Part shown: one piece after another, positions 53,637 to 62,531 of the stretch
Layout of the letters: every line of letters starts with the position of its first letter
How positions within the stretch are numbered: the stretch's first letter is position 1
NCBI GenBank assembly: GCA_964478025.1
Contig: CAYZGK010000003.1
Span: 1-64,000 of the forward strand
Direction of reading: 5' to 3'
Origin: UBA3700 sp964478025
GTDB lineage: Bacteria > Bacillota > Clostridia > Christensenellales > UBA3700
DNA length: 64,000 nucleotides
Notes under the pieces: model-generated
What the model saw: the letters and a program-made list of their open reading frames with translations, nothing else
What the model was told of the DNA's origin: nothing
The model's database searches: none
Made by a program: the position numbers and the translations under genes

Positions 53637-54869
53637 TTAAAATAATTTTAATTTTTGTAAACAATATATCAAGGCCAATTTAACATGTTCATAAGTTAAA
53701 CCTCCTTGAACATAAGCAATGTATGGCTTTTTAATAGGCGAATCCGCACTAAGTTCTATTGAAGCTCCAGCTACGAAAGTTCCTGCTGCCATAATTACTT
53801 GATCTTCGTATCCTGGCATATCCCATGGCATTAATGTTAAGTTACTATCTATTGGAGATATTTCTTGTATGGATCTACAAAAAGCTATTAATTGTTCTTC
53901 TGTATCAAATTTAATTGATCTTATAATATCATTACATTTACTTTCAGGTTTTGGCATGGTTTCGTAACCTAAATCTTCAAATGTTTTACCAATTAAAATT
54001 GAACCTTTAACCGCATTAGCGACCGTACTAGGTGCTAAAAAGAATCCTTGGTAAAAATCCTTGTACCCATAAGCATATGAGCCTACTTCCGTTCCAATTG
54101 AAGGCGATGTTAATCTATAGCCTACTTGTTCAATTAAATTCGCTTTACCACAAACATAACCGCCAGTTGGAGCTATACCGCCACCTGGATTTTTAATTAA
54201 TGAGCCTGCCATCAAATCTGCACCAACTTGAACAGGTTCTTTTGTATCCATAAACTCACCATAACAGTTATCACAAAGAATTATTATGTTTGAATTGATT
54301 TCCTTAATGAATTTACAAACTTTCTCTATTTGCTCAATAGATAAAGCATCTCTCCATTCATATCCACGAGACCTACCCATGAATACAGCTTTTGTTTTAC
54401 TAGATATAGCAAGTTTAATTTTTTCATAATCAAAATCACCATTAACTAAATCAACTTGCTTATACGAAATGTTATAGTCTTTTAAAGAGCCAATATTATC
54501 TCCCTTTATGGTTTCCATTAAAGTATCATAAGGAGCGCCTGAAATTGCAAGTAATTCATCTCCTGGTCTTAATACACTTTGTAACATTAAAGATATTGCA
54601 TGTGTACCTGAAACAATTAAAGGTGAAACTATTGCAGCTTCAGCTCCAAATGTTTTCGCAAATACTTTTCCTAATGAATCTCTACCAATATCATCATATC
54701 CGTATCCATTAGTTTGTGAAAAATGTCTTAAAGCAATTTCACATTCACGAAAAGCATCTAAAACTTTATTTTGATTGTATAAAGCTATATCTGAAACAAC
54801 TTTATATTGTTCAGTTAATTTAGATTCTTCGTTATTTACAAATTCTAAAATTTTTTGATTGATTTCCAT
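53637..54869 (-). CDS. ynbB: YnbB-type PLP enzyme (methionine gamma-lyase family / aluminium-resistance protein)
   Basis: The 410-residue product is a fold-type I PLP protein of the family named for methionine gamma-lyase and aluminium resistance. It has LLAISGAPYDTLMETI, MGRSRGYEWRDAL, ILCDNCYGEFMDTKEP, and the probable Schiff-base lysine in GSLIKNPGGGIAPTGGY. Its reaction is not established. In Clostridia it normally follows miaA and hfq; here it starts 3 bases after miaA with no hfq between. Confidence 0.88.
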   Translation of the reverse strand: MEINQKILEFVNNEESKLTEQYKVVSDIALYNQNKVLDAFRECEIALRHFSQTNGYGYDDIGRDSLGKVFAKTFGAEAAIVSPLIVSGTHAISLMLQSVLRPGDELLAISGAPYDTLMETIKGDNIGSLKDYNISYKQVDLVNGDFDYEKIKLAISSKTKAVFMGRSRGYEWRDALSIEQIEKVCKFIKEINSNIIILCDNCYGEFMDTKEPVQVGADLMAGSLIKNPGGGIAPTGGYVCGKANLIEQVGYRLTSPSIGTEVGSYAYGYKDFYQGFFLAPSTVANAVKGSILIGKTFEDLGYETMPKPESKCNDIIRSIKFDTEEQLIAFCRSIQEISPIDSNLTLMPWDMPGYEDQVIMAAGTFVAGASIELSADSPIKKPYIAYVQGGLTYEHVKLALIYCLQKLKLF

Positions 54870-54872
54870 ATA

Positions 54873-55784
54873 TTATTCCTCTATAAACTTTTTAATATCA
54901 ATTAGAATATTTTCGTCTAAGTTATTTTCATAGAATTTTGCAAATTCATAACGTTTAAACCATGTAATTTGACGTTTTGCATAATGTCTTGAGTTAGTTT
55001 TTATCATTTCTTTTAATTCTTCTTCTGAAATATTGTTAGACAAATATTCGCTAAATTCTTTATAACCAATAGCTTGCATTGATTGCATTGAAAAATCATA
55101 TTTATCTTCATAAATTAATTTTTTAACTTCATCAATTAAACCTTTTTCGAACATTATATCAACTCGTTTATTTATTTTATTGTATAGTTCCTCACGATTT
55201 GGAGATAAACAAATAAGCAATGTATCATATAACAATTCTTTTTTTCTATCTTCTTGATTTGATTTTATTTGGCCAGTAATTTCATAAATTTCTAAGGCTC
55301 TAATTACTCGCTTTGTATTGTTTTCATGAACTTTTTCAGCTTCAATTGGATCAATTGCTTTTAATTTATCATGCATAAAACCTGGGCCATATTGTTTTAA
55401 TTCGTTTTCAAGTTTTTCTCTAATTGAATCATCCTTTGCACCCATAGATAATGGATAAAGTAAAGAATCAATATAAAGACCTGTTCCACCACATATAACA
55501 GGTATTTTTCCATTTGAATGCAAGTTATCAATAATCTTTATTGCGGCCTTTTGATAGTCAGAAACAGAATATTCTTGGTTAGGTTCAACAATATCTATTA
55601 AGTGATGCTTAACGCCTTGCATTTCATCTATTGTAGCCTTTGCAGTTCCAATATTCATTTTCTTATAAATTTGCATACTATCACAAGAAATTATTTCAGT
55701 ATCCAACATTTTAGCAACTTTAATTGCTAACTCAGTTTTGCCAGATGCTGTAGGTCCTGCAATAATAATTATTTTATTTTTCAT
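54873..55784 (-). CDS. miaA: tRNA dimethylallyltransferase
   Basis: MiaA adds a dimethylallyl group to A37 of tRNAs reading UNN codons. The 303-residue product has the P-loop IAGPTASGKTELA, ISCDSMQIYKKMNIGTAKAT, HHLIDIVEPNQEYSV and GGTGLYIDSLL. It overlaps mutL by 4 bases. MiaB, which methylthiolates the same base, is encoded in the same operon. Confidence 0.96.
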   Translation of the reverse strand: MKNKIIIIAGPTASGKTELAIKVAKMLDTEIISCDSMQIYKKMNIGTAKATIDEMQGVKHHLIDIVEPNQEYSVSDYQKAAIKIIDNLHSNGKIPVICGGTGLYIDSLLYPLSMGAKDDSIREKLENELKQYGPGFMHDKLKAIDPIEAEKVHENNTKRVIRALEIYEITGQIKSNQEDRKKELLYDTLLICLSPNREELYNKINKRVDIMFEKGLIDEVKKLIYEDKYDFSMQSMQAIGYKEFSEYLSNNISEEELKEMIKTNSRHYAKRQITWFKRYEFAKFYENNLDENILIDIKKFIEE

Positions 55785-57715
55785 TCAATCCTCTTGAATA
55801 ATTTATCTAAATCATTCTTTGTATAGGTAAAAATACAAGGTCTACCATGTGGACACTGTGTAGGAATACCATTTTTCATTTGTTTAAATAATTCTCTTAT
55901 TTGAGCTTCAGATAAACTATCTCCACCTTTTATTGCAGATTTACATGCATATTGAGCTAATTTTTCTTTAAATAAATCTGAATTTTTTAATTGTTGTAAT
56001 GTAGATTTTTCGCACAATAATTCTTCAAAGAATTTAGACAAATTAATATCTACTAAAAATGCTGGTATCTCATTTACTTTAAATGTTAAGTTACCGAATT
56101 CTTCAATATCAAAGCCTAAATCTTTTAAATTATCCATTAACATTAACATGTAATCATATTGACTTGCATTTGTTTCATATATAAATGGTATCAATAAAGG
56201 TTGAGATACAACCTCTCTTTTATTCATGGAATTAATTAATTTTTCATATAAATCTTTTTCATGACATGCATGTTGATCAATTAAATAAGCCTTATCATCA
56301 TCTTGTATTATTAAATATGTATCAAATAGCTGTCCTATAACTTTATATTTTGGATAAAAGTCATCAATTTTAGAATTATTGATATTATTTAGAATATCTT
56401 GAGAATCATAAATATCACTTCTTATTATTTTAGAAATATCAATATTTGAATTATTATTATTTTCAAATAAATTATTAGCCTTTATTTGACTATTTTCTAA
56501 TTTAGAATTTTCTATATCTTTTGAATTTTCGGAATTTTCTAATTTAGAATTTTCATTTATGGCATTATTTATATATGAATTAGAGTTAATTTCATAAGAA
56601 ATTTCAGAAGCATAATAAGGCTTAAACGTTTGTTCGTTTTGATTTTGAACATATGTTTGTTTTTGTTGTTCATTTTTTGTTTCAAATGTTTGTTCAGTTT
56701 TTGAAATTTCAGTTAAATCCAAGGTTTTAGCTTGATTATCAAGTGCTTGGCAAATACCACGATAAACAGTAGAAAATACCTTATGATTGTCTGAAAAACG
56801 AACATCAAGTTTAGTTGGATGAACATTTACATCAACCTCATCAAATGGAATAACCAAATTTAAAACATAAACTGGAAAAGTTCTTTTCATAAGTGTTGTG
56901 CCATAAGCTTGCATAACAGCTAAGGCTATGTTTTGATTTTGTATTGGTCTTCCGTTTACAATTACAGTCTCAAATGACTTATTGTGTTTAGCAAGTTCAG
57001 GTAATGATGTAAATCCGTATGCTCTATAACCACTATATGTAATATCAAAAGGAACTAACTTATTAGAAATCTCTGTTCCATATATCTCGTATATTGCATC
57101 CTCAAGTCCCCCAGATGTTTGTAATTCAACTTCCCCATCAACTATAAATTTAAATTTAACATCAGGATTTGAAAATATTAATGCTATAACTTTATTCTTA
57201 ACTAAAGATTCTTCTTGCTTTGGAGTTTTTAAAAATTTTAATCTAACTGGCGTATTGTAGAATAAATTGTCGACAGTTATTTCTGTTCCGATTGTCATTC
57301 CACATTCACTTTCTTCTTCAATTTTTCCGCCACTAACTTTTATTTTATAACCTATTCCTTCATTTGATTCTTGGTTTGAAGCTATTGTCAAATGAGAAAC
57401 TGCAGCAATAGAGGCTAATGCTTCTCCTCTAAAGCCTAATGTTGAAATATTAGATAAATCTATGGCATTTTTTAATTTTGATGTAGCATGAGGCAAATAA
57501 GAAAGGTATAAATCATCTTTACTCATACCCGAGCCGTTATCTAATATGGATATACTCTTTATTCCGCCTTCTTGTATTGAAATTGTAATTTCACTTGCAC
57601 CTGCATCTATTGAATTATCTACCAATTCCTTCACAACCGATGCTGGATTTTCAACAACTTCTCCTGCGCTAATTAAATTATAAACGGAAGGATCTAGTTT
57701 ATTAATTTTTGACAT
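55781..57715 (-). CDS. mutL: DNA mismatch repair protein MutL (endonuclease-type)
   Basis: The 644-residue product has the GHKL ATPase N-terminus (KELVDNSIDAGASE, DNGSGM, GFRGEAL), an Asn/Ser/Glu-rich linker (about 345-450) and a C-terminal dimerisation domain. That domain keeps the endonuclease motif DQHACHEKDLYE (form DQHAxxExxxxE), an ACKSAIK stretch and CPHGRPC, so this MutL should nick DNA, as in organisms without MutH. The linker contains repeats of ENSKLENS coded by a 21-base direct repeat. The gene is 1 base from mutS. Confidence 0.95.
   Translation of the reverse strand: MSKINKLDPSVYNLISAGEVVENPASVVKELVDNSIDAGASEITISIQEGGIKSISILDNGSGMSKDDLYLSYLPHATSKLKNAIDLSNISTLGFRGEALASIAAVSHLTIASNQESNEGIGYKIKVSGGKIEEESECGMTIGTEITVDNLFYNTPVRLKFLKTPKQEESLVKNKVIALIFSNPDVKFKFIVDGEVELQTSGGLEDAIYEIYGTEISNKLVPFDITYSGYRAYGFTSLPELAKHNKSFETVIVNGRPIQNQNIALAVMQAYGTTLMKRTFPVYVLNLVIPFDEVDVNVHPTKLDVRFSDNHKVFSTVYRGICQALDNQAKTLDLTEISKTEQTFETKNEQQKQTYVQNQNEQTFKPYYASEISYEINSNSYINNAINENSKLENSENSKDIENSKLENSQIKANNLFENNNNSNIDISKIIRSDIYDSQDILNNINNSKIDDFYPKYKVIGQLFDTYLIIQDDDKAYLIDQHACHEKDLYEKLINSMNKREVVSQPLLIPFIYETNASQYDYMLMLMDNLKDLGFDIEEFGNLTFKVNEIPAFLVDINLSKFFEELLCEKSTLQQLKNSDLFKEKLAQYACKSAIKGGDSLSEAQIRELFKQMKNGIPTQCPHGRPCIFTYTKNDLDKLFKRIE
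56492..56554. repeat. mutL: 21-base direct repeat inside the mutL linker
   Basis: Identical 21-base copies at 56492-56512 and 56534-56554 are 42 bases (14 codons) apart, start to start, so they are in frame. They encode the repeated Glu-Asn-Ser-Lys-Leu-Glu-Asn-Ser segment. Slippage between them would remove or add 14 residues without a frameshift. Confidence 0.8.
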
Positions 57716-60313
57716 TTAGCTATTCTCCCTTTTTGCAATGTCTATTAATTCTTGTAATTTTGCAAAAGCTTGTATTGGCGACATAGTATCCATATCAATT
57801 TTTTGCAAATTGTCCCTTAATTCATTATCTTTAGATATATTAAGTAAATTATTTTCATCCATAGAAGACTTTTCTTGAGTTGAAACAGAAATCTTATCTA
57901 GAAGTTTTTGAACTTCTTTTGCTCTTTTTATTACATTCATAGGAACTCCAGCAAGTTTTGCTACCTCTATACCAAAACTCTTATTTGTTCCACCCGTCAT
58001 AACTTTATGTAAAAATACAACGCCCTTATCTTTTTCACAAGCTAAAACTTTATAGTTTTTAATTCCAGATAACAAACACTCAAGTTCCGTTAGTTCATGA
58101 TAATGAGTTGAAAATAAAGTTCTACAACGTATTCTTTGCGAAACATCCTCAATAACAGCTCTAGCAATTGCAAGTCCATCAAATGTAGATGTTCCTCTTC
58201 CTATTTCATCTAGTATTAGTAATGACTTATAAGTAGCATTTTGCAAAATTGTTGCAACCTCTATCATTTCTACCATAAATGTAGATTGACCATAAGCTAA
58301 ATCATCTGACGCTCCAATTCTTGTAAATACTCTATCAGTTATAGCAATTTCAGCCTTTTTAGCAGGCACAAATGAGCCCATGTGAGCCATAATTGTAATT
58401 AGTGCAACTTGTCTCATATAAGTACTCTTTCCTGACATGTTAGGACCTGTAATTAACATTGTTCTATTTAAAGTATTGTCTAAAAGCGTATTATTTGGAA
58501 CAAATACTGATTTACTAATTTCCTCTACAACTGGATGACGACCATCAATAATTTCAATTTTATCTACTTTTTCATTAATAACTGGCTTACAATAATTGTT
58601 TTTAACGGCAACTACAGATAAAGATAACAAAGTATCCAAATTTGCTATAGCATGAGATATTAAAAGTAATTTTGGAATATAAGATAAAACTTTATTTTTA
58701 ATTTCTTCAAATAATTTTAATTCAAGTTCAACCGATTTATCTTGAGCTCCTAAAAGCTTATCTTCTATCGTTTTTAATTCCTCAGTTATAAATCTTTCAC
58801 CAGTTGTTAATGTTTGCTTTCTAACATAGTTTAATGGAACTTTATCTAAAGCTCCTTTTGAAACTTCTATATAGTAGCCAAATATCTTATTAAAACCTAC
58901 CTTTAAGGTTTTTATTCCAGAAGATTCTCTTTCTCTTGCCTCTAAATCTGCAAGCCATGTTTTACCTTCCGTTGAAGCTAGTTTATATTCGTCTAATTCT
59001 TTATTAAAGCCTTTCTTTATAAAGCCACCATCTCTAATTACACTTGAAGAATTTTCATCAATAGCTGATGATAATAATTGATATAGTTCAGTAAGTGGCT
59101 CAATATTTGCATTAATTTTTTGTAATAATTCACTACTACATTGATTTAAAATTTTCTTTATATTTGGAATAAATTCAAGGGATGAAGCAACTGCAATAAA
59201 ATCTCTAGGATTTGGATTTCCATACACGATTCTTGAAGATAATCTTTCTAAATCTCTTATATTTGCTAGTAAATCATATAAATTATTTCTAATTTTTGTA
59301 GATTTAGTTAATTCTTCAACTGCATCAAGCCTTTCATTAATCATTGTTGAATTTCTTAAAGGTCTTTCAATCCATTGTTTTAGATTTCTTGCACCCATAG
59401 AAGTACGAGTTTTATCTAATACACCAAGAAGCGTTGCCTTTTTAGATCCATCTCTCATAGATTCAACTAGTTCCAAATTTTTCATTGCTGTTGCATCTAT
59501 TGTTAAATAATCTAATGTTCTAATAAATTTTATTGAGGATATATGCCACAAATCTCTCTTTTGAGTTGTTGTAATATAGTCTATTAAAACTCCTGCAGTT
59601 TCTATAGATAATGGATATTTATCTATTTCAAAAGCTTGAAGAGATGAAACTTTAAATTGTTTTAAAAGTTTATCCGTTGCTGTCTTTTCATTAAACATTT
59701 GCTCTGGATATTTTTGGAATGCTGGCAATTTTGCCATCTTTATTGATTGCAAATTTTTTGCCATCATATAAGTTTTTTCATCACATATGATTTCTGCAGG
59801 TTTAATAGTAAGTAAGATATCTTCAATATCTGAAATAGACTTAAATGGGATAGTTGTTGTTTTAAACTCTCCTGTTGATACATCAAGCCAAGATATTGCA
59901 AAAAATTTATCATTTGAAGCAACGGCTGCTAAATAGTTATTATCTTTTTCTGTTAAAATTGACTCTTCAATTACCGTTCCTGGGGTAATTACTCTTACTA
60001 CTCCCCTTTCAACCATTTCACCTTTTGGCGTTTTATCTGGATCAGATAATTGCTCCCAAATGGCTACTTTTAGTCCTGATTTTATAAGTTTTGGCAAATA
60101 ATTGTTTAATGCATGATATGGAATACCACACATAGGAGCTCTTTCTTCAAGGCCACAATTTCTACCAGTTAGCGTTAAATCCAAAATATCTGAAACAGTT
60201 TTTGCATCTTCAAAAAAAACTTCATAGAAATCACCAAGTCTGCATAATATTATTGCATCCTTATACTCTTCTTTTAAGGTCATATATTGCTGCATTAAAG
60301 GTGACAATGCCAT
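57716..60313 (-). CDS. mutS: DNA mismatch repair protein MutS
   Basis: MutS recognises mismatches and small loops. The 865-residue product has the mismatch-wedge Phe-x-Glu (F29, E31 in GDFYEVFF), the connector and clamp regions, Walker A GPNMSGKSTYMRQ, Walker B LLILDEIGRGTSTFDG and the FSTHYHEL H-loop, then a helix-turn-helix tail. The length is typical. It starts directly after miaB with no gap. Confidence 0.96.
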   Translation of the reverse strand: MALSPLMQQYMTLKEEYKDAIILCRLGDFYEVFFEDAKTVSDILDLTLTGRNCGLEERAPMCGIPYHALNNYLPKLIKSGLKVAIWEQLSDPDKTPKGEMVERGVVRVITPGTVIEESILTEKDNNYLAAVASNDKFFAISWLDVSTGEFKTTTIPFKSISDIEDILLTIKPAEIICDEKTYMMAKNLQSIKMAKLPAFQKYPEQMFNEKTATDKLLKQFKVSSLQAFEIDKYPLSIETAGVLIDYITTTQKRDLWHISSIKFIRTLDYLTIDATAMKNLELVESMRDGSKKATLLGVLDKTRTSMGARNLKQWIERPLRNSTMINERLDAVEELTKSTKIRNNLYDLLANIRDLERLSSRIVYGNPNPRDFIAVASSLEFIPNIKKILNQCSSELLQKINANIEPLTELYQLLSSAIDENSSSVIRDGGFIKKGFNKELDEYKLASTEGKTWLADLEARERESSGIKTLKVGFNKIFGYYIEVSKGALDKVPLNYVRKQTLTTGERFITEELKTIEDKLLGAQDKSVELELKLFEEIKNKVLSYIPKLLLISHAIANLDTLLSLSVVAVKNNYCKPVINEKVDKIEIIDGRHPVVEEISKSVFVPNNTLLDNTLNRTMLITGPNMSGKSTYMRQVALITIMAHMGSFVPAKKAEIAITDRVFTRIGASDDLAYGQSTFMVEMIEVATILQNATYKSLLILDEIGRGTSTFDGLAIARAVIEDVSQRIRCRTLFSTHYHELTELECLLSGIKNYKVLACEKDKGVVFLHKVMTGGTNKSFGIEVAKLAGVPMNVIKRAKEVQKLLDKISVSTQEKSSMDENNLLNISKDNELRDNLQKIDMDTMSPIQAFAKLQELIDIAKRENS

Positions 60314-61642
60314 TTATTTAACAATCTCCCCAAAAAGTGATGCTGATTGTGATCTATTTATCTTTACATTAACAAATGAGCCAACTAAATCTTTAGTTCC
60401 TTCAAATGTTACTAATCTTCCAGAATCGGTTCTACCACAAACAAATCCAGGTTTTTTCTCTACAGTATCTTCAACTAAAACTTCAAAAACCTTGCCTTCA
60501 TAAGTTTTAGATTGTTGTTTTGTCATACAGTTTTGTTCTTTAATTAGACGCATTATTCTATCTTTAGATACCTCAGGAGGAATTTGTTCCCACTCTCCGG
60601 CTGGAGTTCCTTGACGAATTGAATAAATGAAAGTGAACGCAGAAGAATATCCAACTTTTCTAACAATATCTATTGTGTCCATGAAATCTTGTTCATCCTC
60701 ATATGGGAATCCAACCATTAAATCGGTTGTTATTCCACAATCTGGCATTACCTTCTTTATATGTTCAATTCTAGATAAATAGTATTCTCTTGTATAATGA
60801 CGATTCATTTTCTTTAAGATTTTATTTGAACCTGATTGAATTGGTAAATGAATGTTATGACAAATATGTTTAGATGAGGCAATTATATCTATAACTTCAT
60901 CAGATAAATCCTTTGGATGAGATGTCATAAATCTAATTCTATATTTTCCTTCGATTTTATCTAATTCTCTTAAAAGATTTGCAAATGTAGAAACGCCATC
61001 ATTTAAATCATTACCATATGAATTAACATTTTGACCAAGAAGAGTTATCTCTTTATAACCTTGTTGTAAAAGTGACTTAAACTCCTCAATTATAGCTTGC
61101 ATTGATCTTGATCTTTCTCTTCCTCTAACATAAGGCACAATACAATATGTACAGAAATTATTACAGCCATACATAATATTTAACCAGCCATTAGTTCCAG
61201 ATGTTCTATATACTCTCTCATCTTCTATTATTTCTGGTCTATCGTTTGGATCAATTAGATATTGCTTTCTCTTTGGATGTGAAAGTATTTGTGTGATAGC
61301 AGAATCTAACATATTTAAGTTATTAGTACCAAGAATAATATCTACATAAGGATACTTTTCTTTAAATACGTCAACTTTTCCCTTTTGTTGAGTCATACAA
61401 CCCATAACAACAATAATTAAATTTTTATTGATTTTCTTAAGCTTCTTAACTGCACCAATATTTCCAAAAGCTTTGGATTCAGCGTTATCTCTAATACAAC
61501 AAGTATTAAACAAAATTAAATCAGCTACATTTTCATCATCTGTAGCACTATATCCCATATCTTCTAAAATACCGGCAGCTTTTTCTGATTCATGAATGTT
61601 CATTTGACATCCATAAGTTATAATTTTATATTTCTTACTCAT
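60314..61642 (-). CDS. miaB: tRNA-2-methylthio-N6-dimethylallyladenosine synthase
   Basis: MiaB is a radical SAM enzyme that adds a methylthio group to i6A37 of tRNA. The start is taken at 61642 (MSKKYKIITYGCQMN); the longer frame to 61702 would precede the promoter. The 442-residue product has the auxiliary cluster cysteines C12, C48 (FNTCCIRD) and the one in VMGCMTQQ, the radical SAM motif GCNNFCTYC and a C-terminal TRAM domain. No ribosome binding site precedes the ATG, and the -10 box is only 9 bases away, so translation may be leaderless. It leads miaB-mutS-mutL-miaA-ynbB. Confidence 0.95.
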   Translation of the reverse strand: MSKKYKIITYGCQMNIHESEKAAGILEDMGYSATDDENVADLILFNTCCIRDNAESKAFGNIGAVKKLKKINKNLIIVVMGCMTQQKGKVDVFKEKYPYVDIILGTNNLNMLDSAITQILSHPKRKQYLIDPNDRPEIIEDERVYRTSGTNGWLNIMYGCNNFCTYCIVPYVRGRERSRSMQAIIEEFKSLLQQGYKEITLLGQNVNSYGNDLNDGVSTFANLLRELDKIEGKYRIRFMTSHPKDLSDEVIDIIASSKHICHNIHLPIQSGSNKILKKMNRHYTREYYLSRIEHIKKVMPDCGITTDLMVGFPYEDEQDFMDTIDIVRKVGYSSAFTFIYSIRQGTPAGEWEQIPPEVSKDRIMRLIKEQNCMTKQQSKTYEGKVFEVLVEDTVEKKPGFVCGRTDSGRLVTFEGTKDLVGSFVNVKINRSQSASLFGEIVK

Positions 61643-61651
61643 AATATATAT

Positions 61652-61680
61652 ATTATATTTATTTATCGCGCGAAGGTAAA
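61652..61680 (-). promoter_or_regulatory. Leaderless-type promoter of the miaB-mutS-mutL operon
   Basis: On the minus strand TTTACC (61680-61675) and TATAAT (61657-61652) have a 17-base spacer. Nine bases separate the -10 box from the miaB ATG, so the transcript should begin about 3 bases before ATG, leaving no room for a Shine-Dalgarno. Confidence 0.72.
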
Positions 61681-61689
61681 CTATAAAAT

Positions 61690-61716
61690 AAAGAAAAAAC
61701 ACAACTTTCGTTGTGT
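61690..61716 (-). terminator. Intrinsic terminator after the small membrane protein gene
   Basis: On the minus strand ACACAAC and GTTGTGT (61716-61699) form a 7-base stem with loop GAAA, followed by a T run (61698-61690). It ends the transcript of the 61744-61938 gene before the miaB promoter. Confidence 0.85.
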
Positions 61717-61743
61717 CTTAGGGGGTTATATATGAAAAAATTA

Positions 61744-61938
61744 TTAATCGTTTACAGCTTTCGCTTCATTTATTGATTGGCTTTCTATTTGTTCTTCAAC
61801 TATAGCCTGATCATTTTGCATTTCTTTATTATAGTTAGCTTGAATAATAATGTATGCTGTAGCAAAAATAGCAACGAACACAATGCTTATTATAACAAAT
61901 ATCTTATTTATATTTTTTGTAATAACATCTGATACCAT
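61744..61938 (-). CDS. Small single-span membrane protein
   Basis: The 64-residue product has one membrane helix (about 13-33) and an acidic, Gln/Glu-rich outer or cytoplasmic tail. A strong AAAGGAG site precedes the ATG and a good terminator follows, so it is probably a real monocistronic gene. No family is recognised. Confidence 0.65.
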   Translation of the reverse strand: MVSDVITKNINKIFVIISIVFVAIFATAYIIIQANYNKEMQNDQAIVEEQIESQSINEAKAVND

Positions 61939-62035
61939 ATCCGTTCTCCTTTTTTACTTTGTGGCTTCATTATAATATGTATTAAATTACAAAAAAATTA
62001 CAAAAAAAATATTTTTTATTTTTATTTAAAACTAC

Positions 62036-62082
62036 TAAAAACGTGCATCAAATGTGGTGATTTGCCAAACAATTGATGCACG
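62036..62082 (-). terminator. Terminator hairpin after the 62119-62529 gene
   Basis: CGTGCATCAA (62082-62073 on the minus strand) and TTGATGCACG (62051-62042) form a perfect 10-base stem with a 21-base loop that contains a small TGG / CCA stem. GTTTTTAG follows on the minus strand. Confidence 0.75.
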
Positions 62083-62118
62083 CTAAAACAAATAAGGAAT
62101 AACAAAATTACAATTTTT

Positions 62119-62529
62119 TTAAAAATTTTTTATTTTATGGTCTGTATCTTTATCTATAATCTTTCTTAACTTTTGCTTATATCTAATTTTAGATTTTCTT
62201 TTTTTCTTATCTACTCTATATGAAGAAACTTCTTCAGGCTCAGTTTGTAAGTCTTGACAAAGCTTATTTTGTTCCTGTTTATTTTTACACTTTAGATATG
62301 GATTTTTTCTATTTTTCTCCTCTAAAGCCTTATATTCCTCAAAAGATATTTTGTCTACATTTAATATAGCATACTTATGATCATGTTTAACTCTTGGCAT
62401 TGCTCTTCCAATTTTTGCTGCTTCTTCTTTACTTTCTGCAATAATTGGAAAAGAAATTTTTACAAATCTAGTTTTTCCTACATGACCACATTTTGTAGTA
62501 ACAGAATAATATTTTTTATTCTCTTCCAT
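62119..62529 (-). CDS. Conserved hypothetical basic protein
   Basis: The 136-residue product begins KKYYSVTTKCGHVGKTRFVKISFPI, has AESKEEAAKIGRAMPRVKHDHKYAI and a very basic C-terminal third (about 95-136). The first part looks like a small folded domain of a type I have seen only as hypothetical proteins in Bacillota; the tail could bind nucleic acid. It lies 2 bases after the next gene upstream (62532-63677), in one operon. No function can be assigned. Confidence 0.7.
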   Translation of the reverse strand: MEENKKYYSVTTKCGHVGKTRFVKISFPIIAESKEEAAKIGRAMPRVKHDHKYAILNVDKISFEEYKALEEKNRKNPYLKCKNKQEQNKLCQDLQTEPEEVSSYRVDKKKRKSKIRYKQKLRKIIDKDTDHKIKNF

Positions 62530-62531
62530 AA

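Noticed and set aside
61732..61776. Plus-strand mini frame with a good GGGGG site (14 codons, starting MKKLLIVYS)
   Set aside because: It is very short, lies antisense to the end of the 61744 gene and over that gene's terminator side, and has no promoter. It is probably chance.
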